A stretch of 64,000 nt of DNA from Azadirachta indica (taxonomy: Eukaryota > Streptophyta > Magnoliopsida > Sapindales > Meliaceae), in contig CM040440.1 in NCBI GenBank assembly GCA_022749755.1, forward strand, positions 14,867,269 through 14,931,268, given 5' to 3'. The first letter of the stretch is position 1, and the number at the start of each line of letters is the position of its first letter. Positions 36,934 through 48,840 of the stretch are shown piece after piece. Under the pieces are notes generated by a model, which was not told the origin of the DNA, searched no databases, and was given only the letters and a program-made list of their open reading frames with translations. A program made the translations under genes and the position numbers.

Positions 36934-39548
36934 GGGAGAATTTTCACATACCTCCCCTAAAGTTTGCCAAACTGACATATAGAGAAAAAGTATGATATAC
37001 TTTACACATACCTCCCCTCTCATTTAACAGAAATTCACTTTTCCGTCCTTTAGCATCCAACTTTTATTGCAAAATCAATTTTACCCTTATGTCTATGCTC
37101 CTTACCTTGCAAAACAACATAATGTCAATGTCAAAACTAGGAAAAAAAAAATCATATTTTTACCTTGTACATGTATACAAAATAGCAACATAACGTCCAT
37201 CACCAAAACCAGCAAAAAAATGGAACAAAAATAAGCCCAAACACTAACCAAATAACAACTTGAAAACACACTCAACTAGAAAAAAAAATTGACACGTCTT
37301 CCTTTTACATGTACACACAACAGTTAACATTTCCATTACTGAAATAAGCTAAAAAATGGAACAAAATGAATATAAGCACTAACTAAACAATAGTAGCATG
37401 AAAACAAACTCAAAACCAAAAAAAAAAATAATTCACATTTCTATCTTATACATGCTTATACTGTAACAAAGCACATTCAAAACCAAAAAAAAAAAAAAAA
37501 CTTGCATGAACCATGCACACACACGACAACTTTAAAGGAAGATCAAAATAAAACAAAAATCATAAATTGGCATAAACCTCCTTAAGCACACACCAGCTCT
37601 AAAGTACCTTGAAAATAAGAAAAAAAAAATCACTAACTGATTTCAATCATGCACACACACACAGTAGCTTCAAAGCACCTTTCAAATCAAAAAACAAAAT
37701 CACAAATTAACCTTAATCATGCACACATACAGCAGTTTTAAAGTAAGATCAAAATAAAAAAAATCATAAATTAGCATAAACTTTTTTTTTTATAATTACA
37801 AAAATATATTATTGAAAAATATAAAATAGGGAATACATGAGCAACAATAAGAGTATAGAAATAGTCAAATATGGCACAAACAGCAAGAAGAAACAGTAGT
37901 AAATGCAATTCTTTTTGTTGCAAAACAACAAAAGTTAGGCTGTTGTTTTCTTTGCTATATAGATAGCAAACAGCAACAACTTAACAACAAAGCATATCAA
38001 CAGTAGCATAATCTGTAGCTAGCAGCAATGAAAAGATAAAATAACAATAAGATAGCGTAGCGAACACTTTCAGCCAAGTAAAAATCAGGTGGAAAGTAGC
38101 ACTAGCAACAAGTATTGGCATTAATCCAAAAACAAAATGAAAATCAGAAATAGCATAACACAAATAGGGCAACAACTTCAAAGCACCTTCAAAGAAGAAA
38201 AAAAAAACACCAATTTGCATGAATCATACACACACACAAAGCAACTTCAAAGGAAGATCAAAACCCAAAAAAAAAAAAAATTACAAATTGGCATAAAACT
38301 TCCAACACATACAGCAGCTTTAAAGCACCTTTAAAATCAAAAAAAATTACAAATTGACCTCAATTATGCACATACATAATAGCTTCAAAGAAACATCAAA
38401 ATTGAAAAAAAAAATTGGGATAAATCATGCAGAACATAGTAGCTTGAAAAGAATATCAAAACCAAATTGGCATTAATCGTGCACATGCACAAAAGCTTTA
38501 AACACAATATTAAGCAGTCATACAAAAGTTACATCAAAACAAGAAAAATTGGAAAACAGTCATAACAAATTAACTTTCAAGTAACATGCAAAGCAATAGC
38601 GTGAAAGTTAAATAAAATATAAAGATGCAACAAACTTTAAACTTAGCTAATTAACAGAAACCCTATATTTGACCTAAACAAATAAGCTTAAATTACCTTA
38701 AATCAAAATCAGCTAGCAACCAAGTAAATCAACAACACAGGAGCAACAATCTTTAATTTAACAAATAAGGTTAAATAAACATTAAATTAAACTAAGTAGT
38801 ACATAATTTCAAATCAGTAATGGAAAACAAGCATAACAGGGGTACCTACTACATGATGTGAAACGAGCAAAGCAAACCCCTAAAATGATCAAAACTCGAG
38901 TTGATTACAAATACCAATCAAATTGGTCAATTAAAGTCAAATTAGAAACATACAAAGTTCAATCAAAGATGTAAACACTATAAAAAGTGAAATCTTACCT
39001 CGCATCCGTTGGATATAAGAGATTGATTTCTTTTTTCAACGAATCCAAACCCGCAATCTGCTATTGTTTATATCTTATAATTTAGAGCTAAATTAAGCTG
39101 ATAGCTCTTGGTTTGGCACAAAATTTATCCTTCATTGCATATATAAGTCTATCTCTGAGTTAGTTAAGTACATCATATCAGTAGTGATTTAGTAACAGCT
39201 ACTTTGGCGCAAAATCTCCCTTCAAATGCCTCTCAGGTTTATCTTAAACTACTTTGATTAAGTCAAATTGCTCAAAGTTTAGAACAATTTTCCTTTTTCC
39301 GTTTTAAAGATTGTGATTTTAAATCTAATTTTTTGTTGTTGTTCTATCAAGGGAGATAGAGTTATGTATATGTGCGCACAAGAAGTCAAGTTTAGACAAG
39401 CTTGAGTGCAAAAATATCTTTATTGACCTTTTAACAGATAGAAAAGTGAATCTTTGTTAAATGAGAGGGGAGGTATGTGTGAATTACGTCATACTTCCTT
39501 CTATGTACGAGTTTGATAAACCTCAGGGGACGTATGAAAAAATATCCC
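36934..39548. mobile_element. Non-autonomous Mutator-like element (MULE), 2.6 kb
   Basis: The element is flanked by exact 9 bp direct repeats, ATTTTTAAA at 36925-36933 and 39549-39557, the target duplication length of Mutator elements. It has long inverted repeats of about 120 bp. The left end GGGAGAATTTTCACATACCT matches the reverse complement of the right end, GGGATATTTTTTCATACGTC, and further in both read ACACATACCTCCCCTCTCA and TTTAACARARATTCACTTTT. The interior is A-rich on the plus strand, filled with degenerate repeats (separate entry), and has no transposase ORF. It lies upstream of the RPA1 gene (about 325 bp from its start codon). No host gene fragment is recognised inside. Confidence 0.85.
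37090..38510 (+). repeat. Degenerate internal repeats of the MULE
   Basis: A motif of the form ATCATGCACACACACA, then AGYAGCTTTAAAGCACCTT, then AAATCAAAAAAAATYACAAATT, recurs with landmarks near 37512, 37590, 37649, 37718, 38222, 38308, 38366, 38427 and 38479. Spacing is about 50-80 bp, with a gap of unrelated sequence at about 37780-38200. Earlier, looser copies occur from 37090 to 37460. Confidence 0.65.
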
Positions 39549-39804
39549 ATTTTTAAAGTGCACATTTATATAAATAAACAATACCTCCAGCGTACGTGCA
39601 AGAAGTTCATTCTTTCTCAAAACTTGAAGAAACACTCTAACAGTTAATGATTTAGAATATTATTTGATATTTTTAACTTTCACTTAACGTTAAAAATAAA
39701 ATTCAAAAAAAAAATATTTAATAACATCGACTTTTAACTTTAACATCGTAACACTTCAATCTCAAATATACTTTTAATTATATACTTAAAAGAATATTAT
39801 ACTT

Positions 39805-40500
39805 TACCTCTAACTTTTAGAGGAAAAATAATCTAACTCCAAGGTTTTTTAATCAAAATAGAAAAATACAACATGATATGATTATTCTTATTTTAAATTA
39901 ACTATTTTAAACCTCAACTATTAAAAAACATATAAAATGATCATATTCTCTTCATTTTTATTTTGTAATAACCAATATAATCTTATCTTAACATTTAAGT
40001 TTGAAAGTTATAATAATATCTCAACCTTTAATCATTTTCCTTCAAATTTGCTATCAATTTTTTACGATATTAATTATATATGATTTTTTAAATAGAATAT
40101 TTAATTAACAAAATTTTATGTTTGTAAAAATTTTAACCAATTTTTAACAAAAAATTTGAAAATATTAATTATAAATAATTTTTAAAATAAACTATTTTAA
40201 TTAAATAGTCAATTTTAAAATTATATATAATTAATATTGTAAAAAATTTGATAATAAATTTGAATAAAAAATAATAATTAAGAGTTAAAATATTATTCTA
40301 ACTTTCAAATTCAAATATTTGAATAAATTTGCATTAATTATTATAAAATAAAAATAAAGACTACACTAAAATATGTCTTTTAATACTTAAAAAGTAAAAT
40401 AATCAATTTAAAATAAGAATAATTATCTTAAGAATATCTTCCTATTTCTATTGAAGTCATATGATATCTTCACATAAGTTCCCTCGAGAGCTCGGAGGTA
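39805..40500. mobile_element. Large foldback element, about 700 bp
   Basis: Nearly the whole segment is an inverted repeat with arms of about 300 bp meeting near 40150. The ends are TACCTCTAACTTTTAGAGG and, reverse complemented, TACCTCCGAGCTCTCGAGG. Matching interior pairs include GATTATTCTTATTTTAAATT with AATTATTCTTATTTTAAATT, TTTTTATTTTGTAATAACCA with TTTTTATTTTATAATAATTA, and TTTGAAAGTTATAATAAT with TTTGAAAGTTAGAATAAT. It has no ORF and no clear target duplication. Confidence 0.7.
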
Positions 40501-40632
40501 AAATACAGCATCCCTTTATAAAATATGAATACTCATCTTTGTTGATTCCCCAATCTCAAATATTCTCTTTGTTATAACACGATGTTATTTAAATATTCCG
40601 TTACCTTAGCATCCTATTTTTTGTTGTTTTGC

Positions 40633-40815
40633 AGACCCACACCCATCCCAAGCTAATACAATTTTTGTTCACAGCTGGAAACAGAATAAAAATTCGAATG
40701 AATTTTTTGCTGTCTCGGAATTTTCGCCAAGAGACCCACACGGGCCACACACATCTCAAGCTGACGCAATCTTATTCACCGCTAGAGACTAGAAAAAAGG
40801 ATGAAAAAAGTTTTA
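40633..40815 (+). repeat. Imperfect tandem duplication, period about 98 bp
   Basis: AGACCCACACCCATCCCAAGCT at 40633 recurs, with insertions, as AGACCCACACGGGCCACACA at 40732 followed by TCTCAAGCTGACGCAAT. Both copies go on into TTCACAGCTGGA or TTCACCGCTAGA and then A-rich and TTTT sequence. Confidence 0.55.
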
Positions 40816-41147
40816 TTCTTTGACATAGCTACCAGTCGGTGCCTGCATGTGCTTGATCAAACTCCTCCAAAAATAACAATAGGTCAAGCAGATAAATGCA
40901 GTGGATCCAGCACCCAACCGCTAAACCCCTGCGCTTGACTGAATACGCATGGTAAAAACCCATACGTTCATTTATATATAAAGAAACATGACAAATCAAA
41001 CAGGAAAATTCACGACATTACATGACCGTACCGGTTATGTGATGTTATCAAACTCAAAACATGTAAATCCACAAAACACAATGTTTAAACATTCTTGTAC
41101 CAAACATTCGACATGATCCCACTATTATTATCAGACGGTTGGAAAAG

Positions 41148-41245
41148 AGCCCTTTTTTATCCCACAACCTTCCTGGTATATGTTCTGCCAGATTGCAGCC
41201 CTTTTTCATCCCACAACCTTCCTGGTATATGTTCTGCCAGATTGC
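41148..41245 (-). repeat. 49 bp tandem duplication covering the end of the kinase gene
   Basis: Two adjacent 49 bp copies, 41148-41196 and 41197-41245, differ at one base. The upstream copy in transcript sense (41245-41197) holds the last 12 codons and stop of the kinase gene ([12 protein letters not shown] then TGA). The second copy falls in the 3' untranslated region, with TGA changed to TAA. Confidence 0.95.
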
Positions 41246-44200
41246 AGTGGTTGAGATGGTCTCAGAAACAAGTCTCCTGATTCGGCATTCCACTGCACTC
41301 CAGTCTTCATATGAGGTGGCTTCAGCTGTCCTACAGACTGCTTACGTGAAGCAATTGACATGTTTGCCAACTTCTCAACAGTATATGAAACTCCCGGTGA
41401 AGCTCTGCTTTTGTTGAGGGAGGCTGCAAAAGAATACATAATACTTCAAGTCACTAATTCATAACCAAAAATTAGAAATCAAAATTCTGGGAAAATGTGT
41501 ACTCTCATTCAAAGTATGTTGCAGAAAAGGCATTTTTGCCCAAGAAAAACAAACACACAAAAAGATACATAACCACGAGATAACAGAAACAAGACAAACA
41601 AAATGCCCATTCATTAGCCAGACTTGAAATGTAGTTCGAATTGCAGTATATTAATAGCAAAAGAAGCTTACTCGGACTCTTCCTCCCTGCTGAGCGAAAT
41701 TTTGGTTGTTTGGCAGAATTGTTCATAGTTTTATCATTCTTATAAGCAACCTTTGAAAAGGGAAATCAAAAAAACAAAGAAAAGAGTTAGCACAAGAAAC
41801 TACCCATGACGCGATGATTATTCAATGAGGAAGTTACTCATTAAGGTCTAATGTCTAATGACTGATGTAACCAATCTCAATCTACTGAGCAAATTATATG
41901 AACCCTCAAAATATTCTTCATGCATAACTTTTAACACACTCGAGAACAGAATGTGAGCACTTATAATTGCACTATTACATGCCCAAATCCAGCGTCTTCC
42001 ATATTCATAGTGGGCTGAGATAATGCAATAATTTATCCAAAAGCAGTAATGTGTTGTTAAAAGTACAGCCAGATTTAAAAGCACAGCAAATGCATTCCGT
42101 AATTATTAGTCTTTAAACATGGCATATAATCACCAGAGTCTTTTTCAAAAAACATTTTTTCCTTTTCCGATAAGGAACAACTAAAATTATATTAATAAAA
42201 GCAAAATGATAGGAGGGGCTACATTAAGTGACAGGATGTCCGCAAACAAATAAAAAAACAATAAACAGATAACAACTATCAAAAGTACCTTTCCCAAAAA
42301 TCTATTGAGCGAACCAGGGTAGCAACTTTACTAAACCAAATAACAAACTATACAAATATTTTCAAAACCGCTTCCCATTTGAAATGCATAAGCGAAAAAC
42401 ATAATCTTGATAATCCTTAAAAGTGAAGCCCAAAGCAAAGCCACCTCCTTTTGTTCGTTTTCAAGCACTCAATATATTTAAAGTGAAAATATAATATATA
42501 ATCAAAACACAATATTAACAATAATATTAAAATATAAGGAAATTGGAAAGAAATCATTGAAGAAAAAGTATCACAAGATTTAATCCAACAAGTTACAGAC
42601 GATGGTTGATTTTTCTGTTTGATTTAGCTTAATTCGTTTTTTGTAGGTTGAGTTTTGTGGAATTTGTTGACTGACAGTTGTGAATCCACTGAAGGTTGAA
42701 TTTGTCGTTTCAAGAGAATTTGTCCAAAAATTAATTTATATCAACAATAAAAATAAAAATTCTATGCCCAAGTCAAGAAGGAATAGAAGCTATATGAAGA
42801 TTAACTAAATAAAGAAATAAAATAGGCATTTCTACTTCACAACAAAGAAAAAGCAGAAGAAGATGGATTAGAAGAAAAGGTAAAGTCATTTCTACAGTTG
42901 GATGAAATGACCGTTCTCCTTCAGGTGTAATAACAACGTATTGCTGCTTACCTCAGGGTGCCAGCCATGAAAATATCCTATCTCAATATTTAAGTAAAAA
43001 GGGTACAACAGGAAGTTGAAGAACTTCATTATATATCCGAATGGACATAATCCCTTTCAAAAGGGACTCTCAAACCTACTTCTAGAGCTAGTCAGAAAGC
43101 ACTAGATTATGAGATAAGCACTTCTAGAAGGTTTCACCAAACATTATTTCAATTAAAAATTATGAATCTTTTAGCTTCCCAAAAGCATTACAACATTACA
43201 AAAGGGGTGAAAGCATAACATTCTTCAACTACATGTTTATTATATTATTAATGTGCAATAACTATCAAAGCTACTAGGCAAGTAAGACACTCTGCAACCT
43301 AGTATATGCACATGCATGCAAAAATGTCTACCAATCTATGCATAAACATAAATTAAAATAAGCGCAGCAGCGACCGTGGAAAAAGTTAACCTAAACAATA
43401 GAGATTGGTCCCAGCCGCTCACCTGATTCTGATTAACCATTTCCAGTTTGCGTTGCACGCCTGCAAGACCACTTACTATGAGAACCTACATAGAAGGAAC
43501 CAAAAAACCAAAAACAAAAAGACCAAGTTCTACCATACTATAAAATTATGAGGTATCTTAATTAGAACACTCGGACATCGATTTCCTTGTCATCGATCTC
43601 TCTCTCAAATTCCTTTTCCGCAGTATAAAAAATTTGCCACTACCATAAACACTATAACTCAATTCAAGCATCATAACGTAGCACTCTCAATTATACATAA
43701 TGAAGACACTTGAGTCAATAACAAGAATTACGTCACCTGTATTTATATGAGCATTCAACTTTGGTGAAGAAAAATTGCTAACAAGCTTTGAATTAGGTAA
43801 AGCCCTAGAATACCTCCTAGCAGCTTGCTGCTCCAATGCTCCTTTTGTCCCAGCTACAATAATGCATAAAACTCCCGTTAACATATTATCTATTTCAACA
43901 ACAAAGCTATCCAAATACTGCTAGTCATCATCAATTAGTTGGCTAAGACATGATTAGAATAAATGGACAAACCAGATGGAGGTGTTCTAGAAACAGCTGC
44001 TCTGGAACGAAGAGATGGAGGAACATAGAAGCAACTCTGCAACATCAAGTGGACATTCGGTTCACATCTTTTGCTAGAATAACATCCACTGCTCTCCAGT
44101 TCAGAGAAACATGGTTATGCAAAAGCTTCTGTGTGATAAAAATTAACCCTAAACAAACCTGGAAGAAAGGATGTTGCAAGGCCTCTGCAGCTGTTGGCCT

Positions 44201-46673
44201 CTTGGAAGGATCCCACGAACAAAGAGACTAAACAATTCAACGAGGGAGGGCAAGGAAAAAAAAGTTAAGAAGAAAAAGAACAGGTCAAACATGTTGTCAG
44301 GTAAGAGAGGGCATTAAGAGTAAATAATCCATCATTTAACAATTAAATGTATGTAACACAACAACAATCTTTGAACGTAGTCAATATAGAATGGCACTCA
44401 CTGTAATCAGGCTGATTGCATCTTCACTAGCTGATGGTATTAAAACAGAGAGATTAACACCAGCCAACTGAAATGTCAATTTACAAGAACCATCATTGTT
44501 AGAGTTAAAATTTTATATTTATTTTCTATTCCAATAGAAAGTGCTGATTTTTATTTTAGTTATTGCCATCAATAATCCGTACCAAAATTTGAACAATGAC
44601 AACAATTGAACACTGAACAATGCATTTTTTCTCACCTGTGGGAACTGGTAGTTAATATCCCTTGCAAGAAGTAGTCCATCGGCCCAAGAATCCTTAGTCG
44701 GACTGCCTATTACACTGCATATTTTGTATATTTCATCCGCTTCACTGCATATATAAAATAATAATAGAAAATTTATTAACAAGATTGTAACTAGGTAATT
44801 TTCCTAGCAAATCGGCCAAAGTAGATCAATGCAATTTTACAAACACATACATAAATCTTGAAACTCAAACATTAAAGCTGAAATGCTAACTAATAATTAA
44901 CACAGAAATTGGAATCTCATCTACATAGAAGCAAATCCCAATATATAATCATTTAAGTAATCATAATGAATACAAAAGAGGAAGTGAATTCTCTGCACCA
45001 TACAACATTATAGAAATGATATCTAGTCAACATTCCAGATTATTATTCCTTGTGACAAATAATTGCCAAAAATCATTGATGGTCAACATTCAAATGCCCT
45101 ATATCCAATGCCACATCTTCGTCAGACCAATACCAATAGTTCACCACCAAGTACACCTCATTTAACGAGGGAACAAAAGCTTGAGTGGAACTGTTACATA
45201 CCTATTACCCGGAAAGAGAGGACGGAGTGTGACCAACTCAGCCATGATAGCACCCATCGCCCACATATCTAAAAAAACAATAAATAAGTATGAATGACCA
45301 ATTATATTGATCAAGTACTCGTATCAAAGCATTTTCCACGATGCACTTACCAACTTTAGCACTATACCGGTATGCCTGGAGCAGCACTTCAGGGGCTCGA
45401 TACCTAACAGATTCACATCTACAACAGTCAACAAACTATGCAAAATGTAGGAAACAAGAAGTGGGGAAAAAGGAAAGGAGAGCCAAAATTACTTACCATC
45501 GTGTTGAGACATACTCTGTATACGGTGGACGTGAATTGATTTCACGTGCAAGACCAAAATCAGCAATTTTAATTATGTCTTTAGAAACAAGCAAGTTCTC
45601 TGCACACAAAAGAGTGCAAGTACTATAACTTCAGCTCCAAGCTATGAATGAATTAAGTTCTAGGAACGTATGAAAGTAAAGTATGAATCAGACAAGCAAC
45701 ATCATCTTATGGTAATAAGAAGATATAAACAATATTAGGCAATGAAGTTATTGTGCTAGAAAAAGATGACCAGGAAAGGTAAATTGTTCACTCAAAGCAT
45801 GTGATAAGAAAAAGAACAAGGTACATTTATTAGACTGCAAGCCTTCTTCATAAAATATTAAACAATGTAATTGATTTCTTTTCATACCAGACACTCTCCT
45901 CGAAAGGTCAAGAATAACAAAATGTAAAAAGTTACCAGGCTTAAGGTCACGATGAAAATATCCCCGCTGGTGCATGTAAGCCAGACCTTGAAAAACTTGG
46001 AAACACCAATTTCTCACTTCAGCTTCAGAGAAAAGCTTCTCTCTATCTTTCATAAGTTGGTAAAGGTTGCAGTCCTAGAAACAACAGGTTAATCAACAAA
46101 TTGATCCTCACACATGACAATAAATCATCACAATGATAATTAAAAATTAATGACCCACTTACCATGTATTCAAAAACAAAGTACAAGATGTCATTTTCCC
46201 GAATGACTTCCTTAAGCTTCACAATGTTTGGATGATTCATTTTCCGTAATGACTGCCAAGAACTAACCATTATATATTTTCTAAATGATGCTATTAGGCA
46301 TTTTAATTAACAGAAATCATTATACCTTAACTTCTCTCAAATTTATGCACTCCTCCCAGGAATAATATTTCTTTTTCATCTTCTTAATTGCAACCTGTGA
46401 AATTAAAAATTGATTTTAAACCAAAATATAGCAAATATAACATTCATGAGCAAGATATTTCACTAATTAACAGTTAACGGAAGCACCAAGGGCACTTACA
46501 ACTTCACCAGACTGCTTATTAATAGCTCGCCACACACTCCCAAATGTTCCATCACCAACTTCCTTAATCAACTTGTACCTAAAAAAAAGAACAATAATCA
46601 TACAAAAAATCAACATAGTCATCATAGAACCACAGAACAAGAAATTGCAAAGGAAACCCACTCACCTTTCCAT
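41206..46673 (-). CDS. Cyclin-dependent kinase F-4-like (MAK/RCK-type) Ser/Thr kinase, 16 coding exons
   Basis: CMGC-group kinase of the MAK/ICK/MOK (RCK) type, called CDKF;4 or MHK-like in plants. Exons: 46673-46666, 46578-46500, 46394-46326, 46252-46163, 46074-45936, 45599-45497, 45403-45351, 45268-45202, 44744-44636, 44467-44402, 44227-44159, 44036-43973, 43853-43737, 43460-43423, 41750-41672 and 41423-41206. All phases join, giving 455 residues. Kinase features are complete: Gly loop GDGTFG at 11-16, Lys33 in AIKKMKKK, Glu50 in NLREVK, HRDLKPEN from 123, DFG from 142 and a MAPK-like TEY at 156-158 (activation loop [16 protein letters not shown]). The kinase domain ends near LQHPFFQ. The C-terminal third is Ser- and basic-rich with no known domain, ending [10 protein letters not shown]. 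The first coding exon is only 8 bp (ATGGAAAG). Intron 14 is 1672 bp. Family assignment is firm; exact orthology is less so. Confidence 0.94.
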
Positions 46674-48840
46674 TTTTCTTGTGGAACAGAAAGCAGCTCT
46701 TTCTTTATTCACAAAGAAGTATAAGAACCCTCAAAGATATATGACATTTATAGTCCCAAGATGATTGCTAGTAAAAACTATAAAATTTAATAAAGACTCT
46801 CTACTGGTCCAGCTGGGTCCACCATTAATTTTCTGTATCAATACGCAAGAGAGCAACAACGGAAGACTTCTGATGGACAAGCTTTGCAGCCTTATTGTTT
46901 ACTAAATCCAGAGCTTCACAATAGTACCAACTCAGAGGATGAAGGAAAAGTAGCATCCCACAAAGCATATTGACACAAATCCACGGCCAAACTAGAACGA
47001 ATGCTCCAGCCAACAGAAGGATCCAAATTACGAGAAACAGACACCCAAAGGTTCAAAAACTACAGAGACAATAACTCATCTAAACTAAACAAGAAGTCGC
47101 AGAATCTTCTGTAAACTGATATCTTGTCCTTCTAATCCCATCAAGATCAACAATGGAACAATATGTAACACCTACAGTCTGCAGAGTTTCAATGGAATTA
47201 CTTATCTAATGCTACTAAAGCAAACTTCTCATGCACTTGCAGACTTCAACCCTATATTAAGAGAGACAAAAGAAAAAAATTGCAAAGGTTAGAGCAACCT
47301 TAAACAAATGAAATTCAGTGGATATAAACACAAAAAAATAAAAAATAAAATTTGCACAGATGTTGTACCTGGAAGACATTGTCTTAAAATTGTTGGCTGG
47401 ATGTTGTACCACCACCGATGCACTACTGAGAAAATTATATTAGAGCTTACCAACAGCATAATTAAGGCCACAAACAAAACAATACATTGCTTACTTGTAC
47501 AAGTGCACTAAAGATCCAACACCTGTCTCAGAAAATGTTTGCATTACGTCTCCTATATTGATCATGAAGAGAATCCAAGCACTAAGTACAATTGACGAAG
47601 GACACCAAAAGAAAACCTCCAAGGACAAGAAATCGCCAGTCCAGCACTTCCTGGAATGACAAAGCTTGATGCTGGTAGCAATTTGACCAGATGTACACTT
47701 GCTCCATGTCTTGAAAAAAGAAAATTTAATCAGCTTAGATCCAAGTCCAGCACAACCTGATATCAAATTAACAACTGAAAATTATAAAAAGAAATAATCA
47801 GCAGCAATATAATCAGAGAACTAAAAATTCTATCCAGCCAAACAATCAAATGTTAAATGATACACCACAAAATGAGGTAGATGACATATGCAAATTTAAC
47901 AACCCAAAATATCTCCAACCATAGAACAAGTTACTAAAAGATAGTTATTTTCTTATATCTTCATGGAATTCCCACTGTGGCTAGCAGCCAAGACAATGCA
48001 ACACTCACATTGAAACCAAATTCCAATATCTAATATTACAAAGAGCAAGAAAATTGTATTTAATGAGAAATCAAAACATTATTCATCTAATAACAAAAAG
48101 CGATGAACAAGCCATCAATAGAGATTAAATCTAATAGCAAAAGGATATCAATATAATGCAACGGTGATTTAATAAAGCCACGTATGCTAAAATTCAAGAA
48201 CATGCATCAAAATCAAGCTTAATCGATAAAAACTCTTCAGATAATCAATAGATTGAAAAGAAAGAAAACAATATACCAGTTCTGACAATGAAATAAATTA
48301 TAATCTCAAATCACAACGCAAAAACAATCTAAAAGCCTTTGTACAAACATTCATCTATGAAAGAAATTCATATTCGTAACTCCACAAAACGAAATAGACA
48401 GAAAGTAATTCAACCGCGTCCAGCAATCAATCGCCGGCAACCAAACGCCGCGTCAAACCAAATTTGACAAACAGAAAAACATAATTCAATCACGCAAATC
48501 AAAAGAACGAAGAAAAAAGAAAACCCTACAAAATCAAACGAAACTTGTAAGGACCAACGGAGATCGGATCCAATCAGATCCGGTCAAATAAAAGCGAATC
48601 CAATCTGAATACACGATACATACAGGAAAAAGAAGACGAAAAGCGAGAGAGGGAAGGAGATTAAAATAAAACCTGAAAGACAGTCGGCAAAAGAACCGTC
48701 GCGGAGGACGGAAAAAGGCAGAATCCAGAGCTTCTTCTCTCTCTCTAACGTCAAAACCAGATCCCCAATACAACACCACACCACCCACTATTCTCTCTCC
48801 ACCTAATAAATATCTCGTCTCTCTCTCTCTCTATTTAAGT
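46674..48840 (-). promoter_or_regulatory. Leader region and core promoter of the kinase gene
   Basis: No coding sequence is recognised. On the minus strand a TTAAATAG motif at about 48830-48837 and a pyrimidine- and GAGA-rich leader at 48670-48800 suggest transcription starts near 48800. CTTTCAG then GTTTTA near 48672 is a possible first donor, so one or more leader introns probably span the 2 kb to the 8 bp first coding exon. Exon limits are not resolved. Confidence 0.4.
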
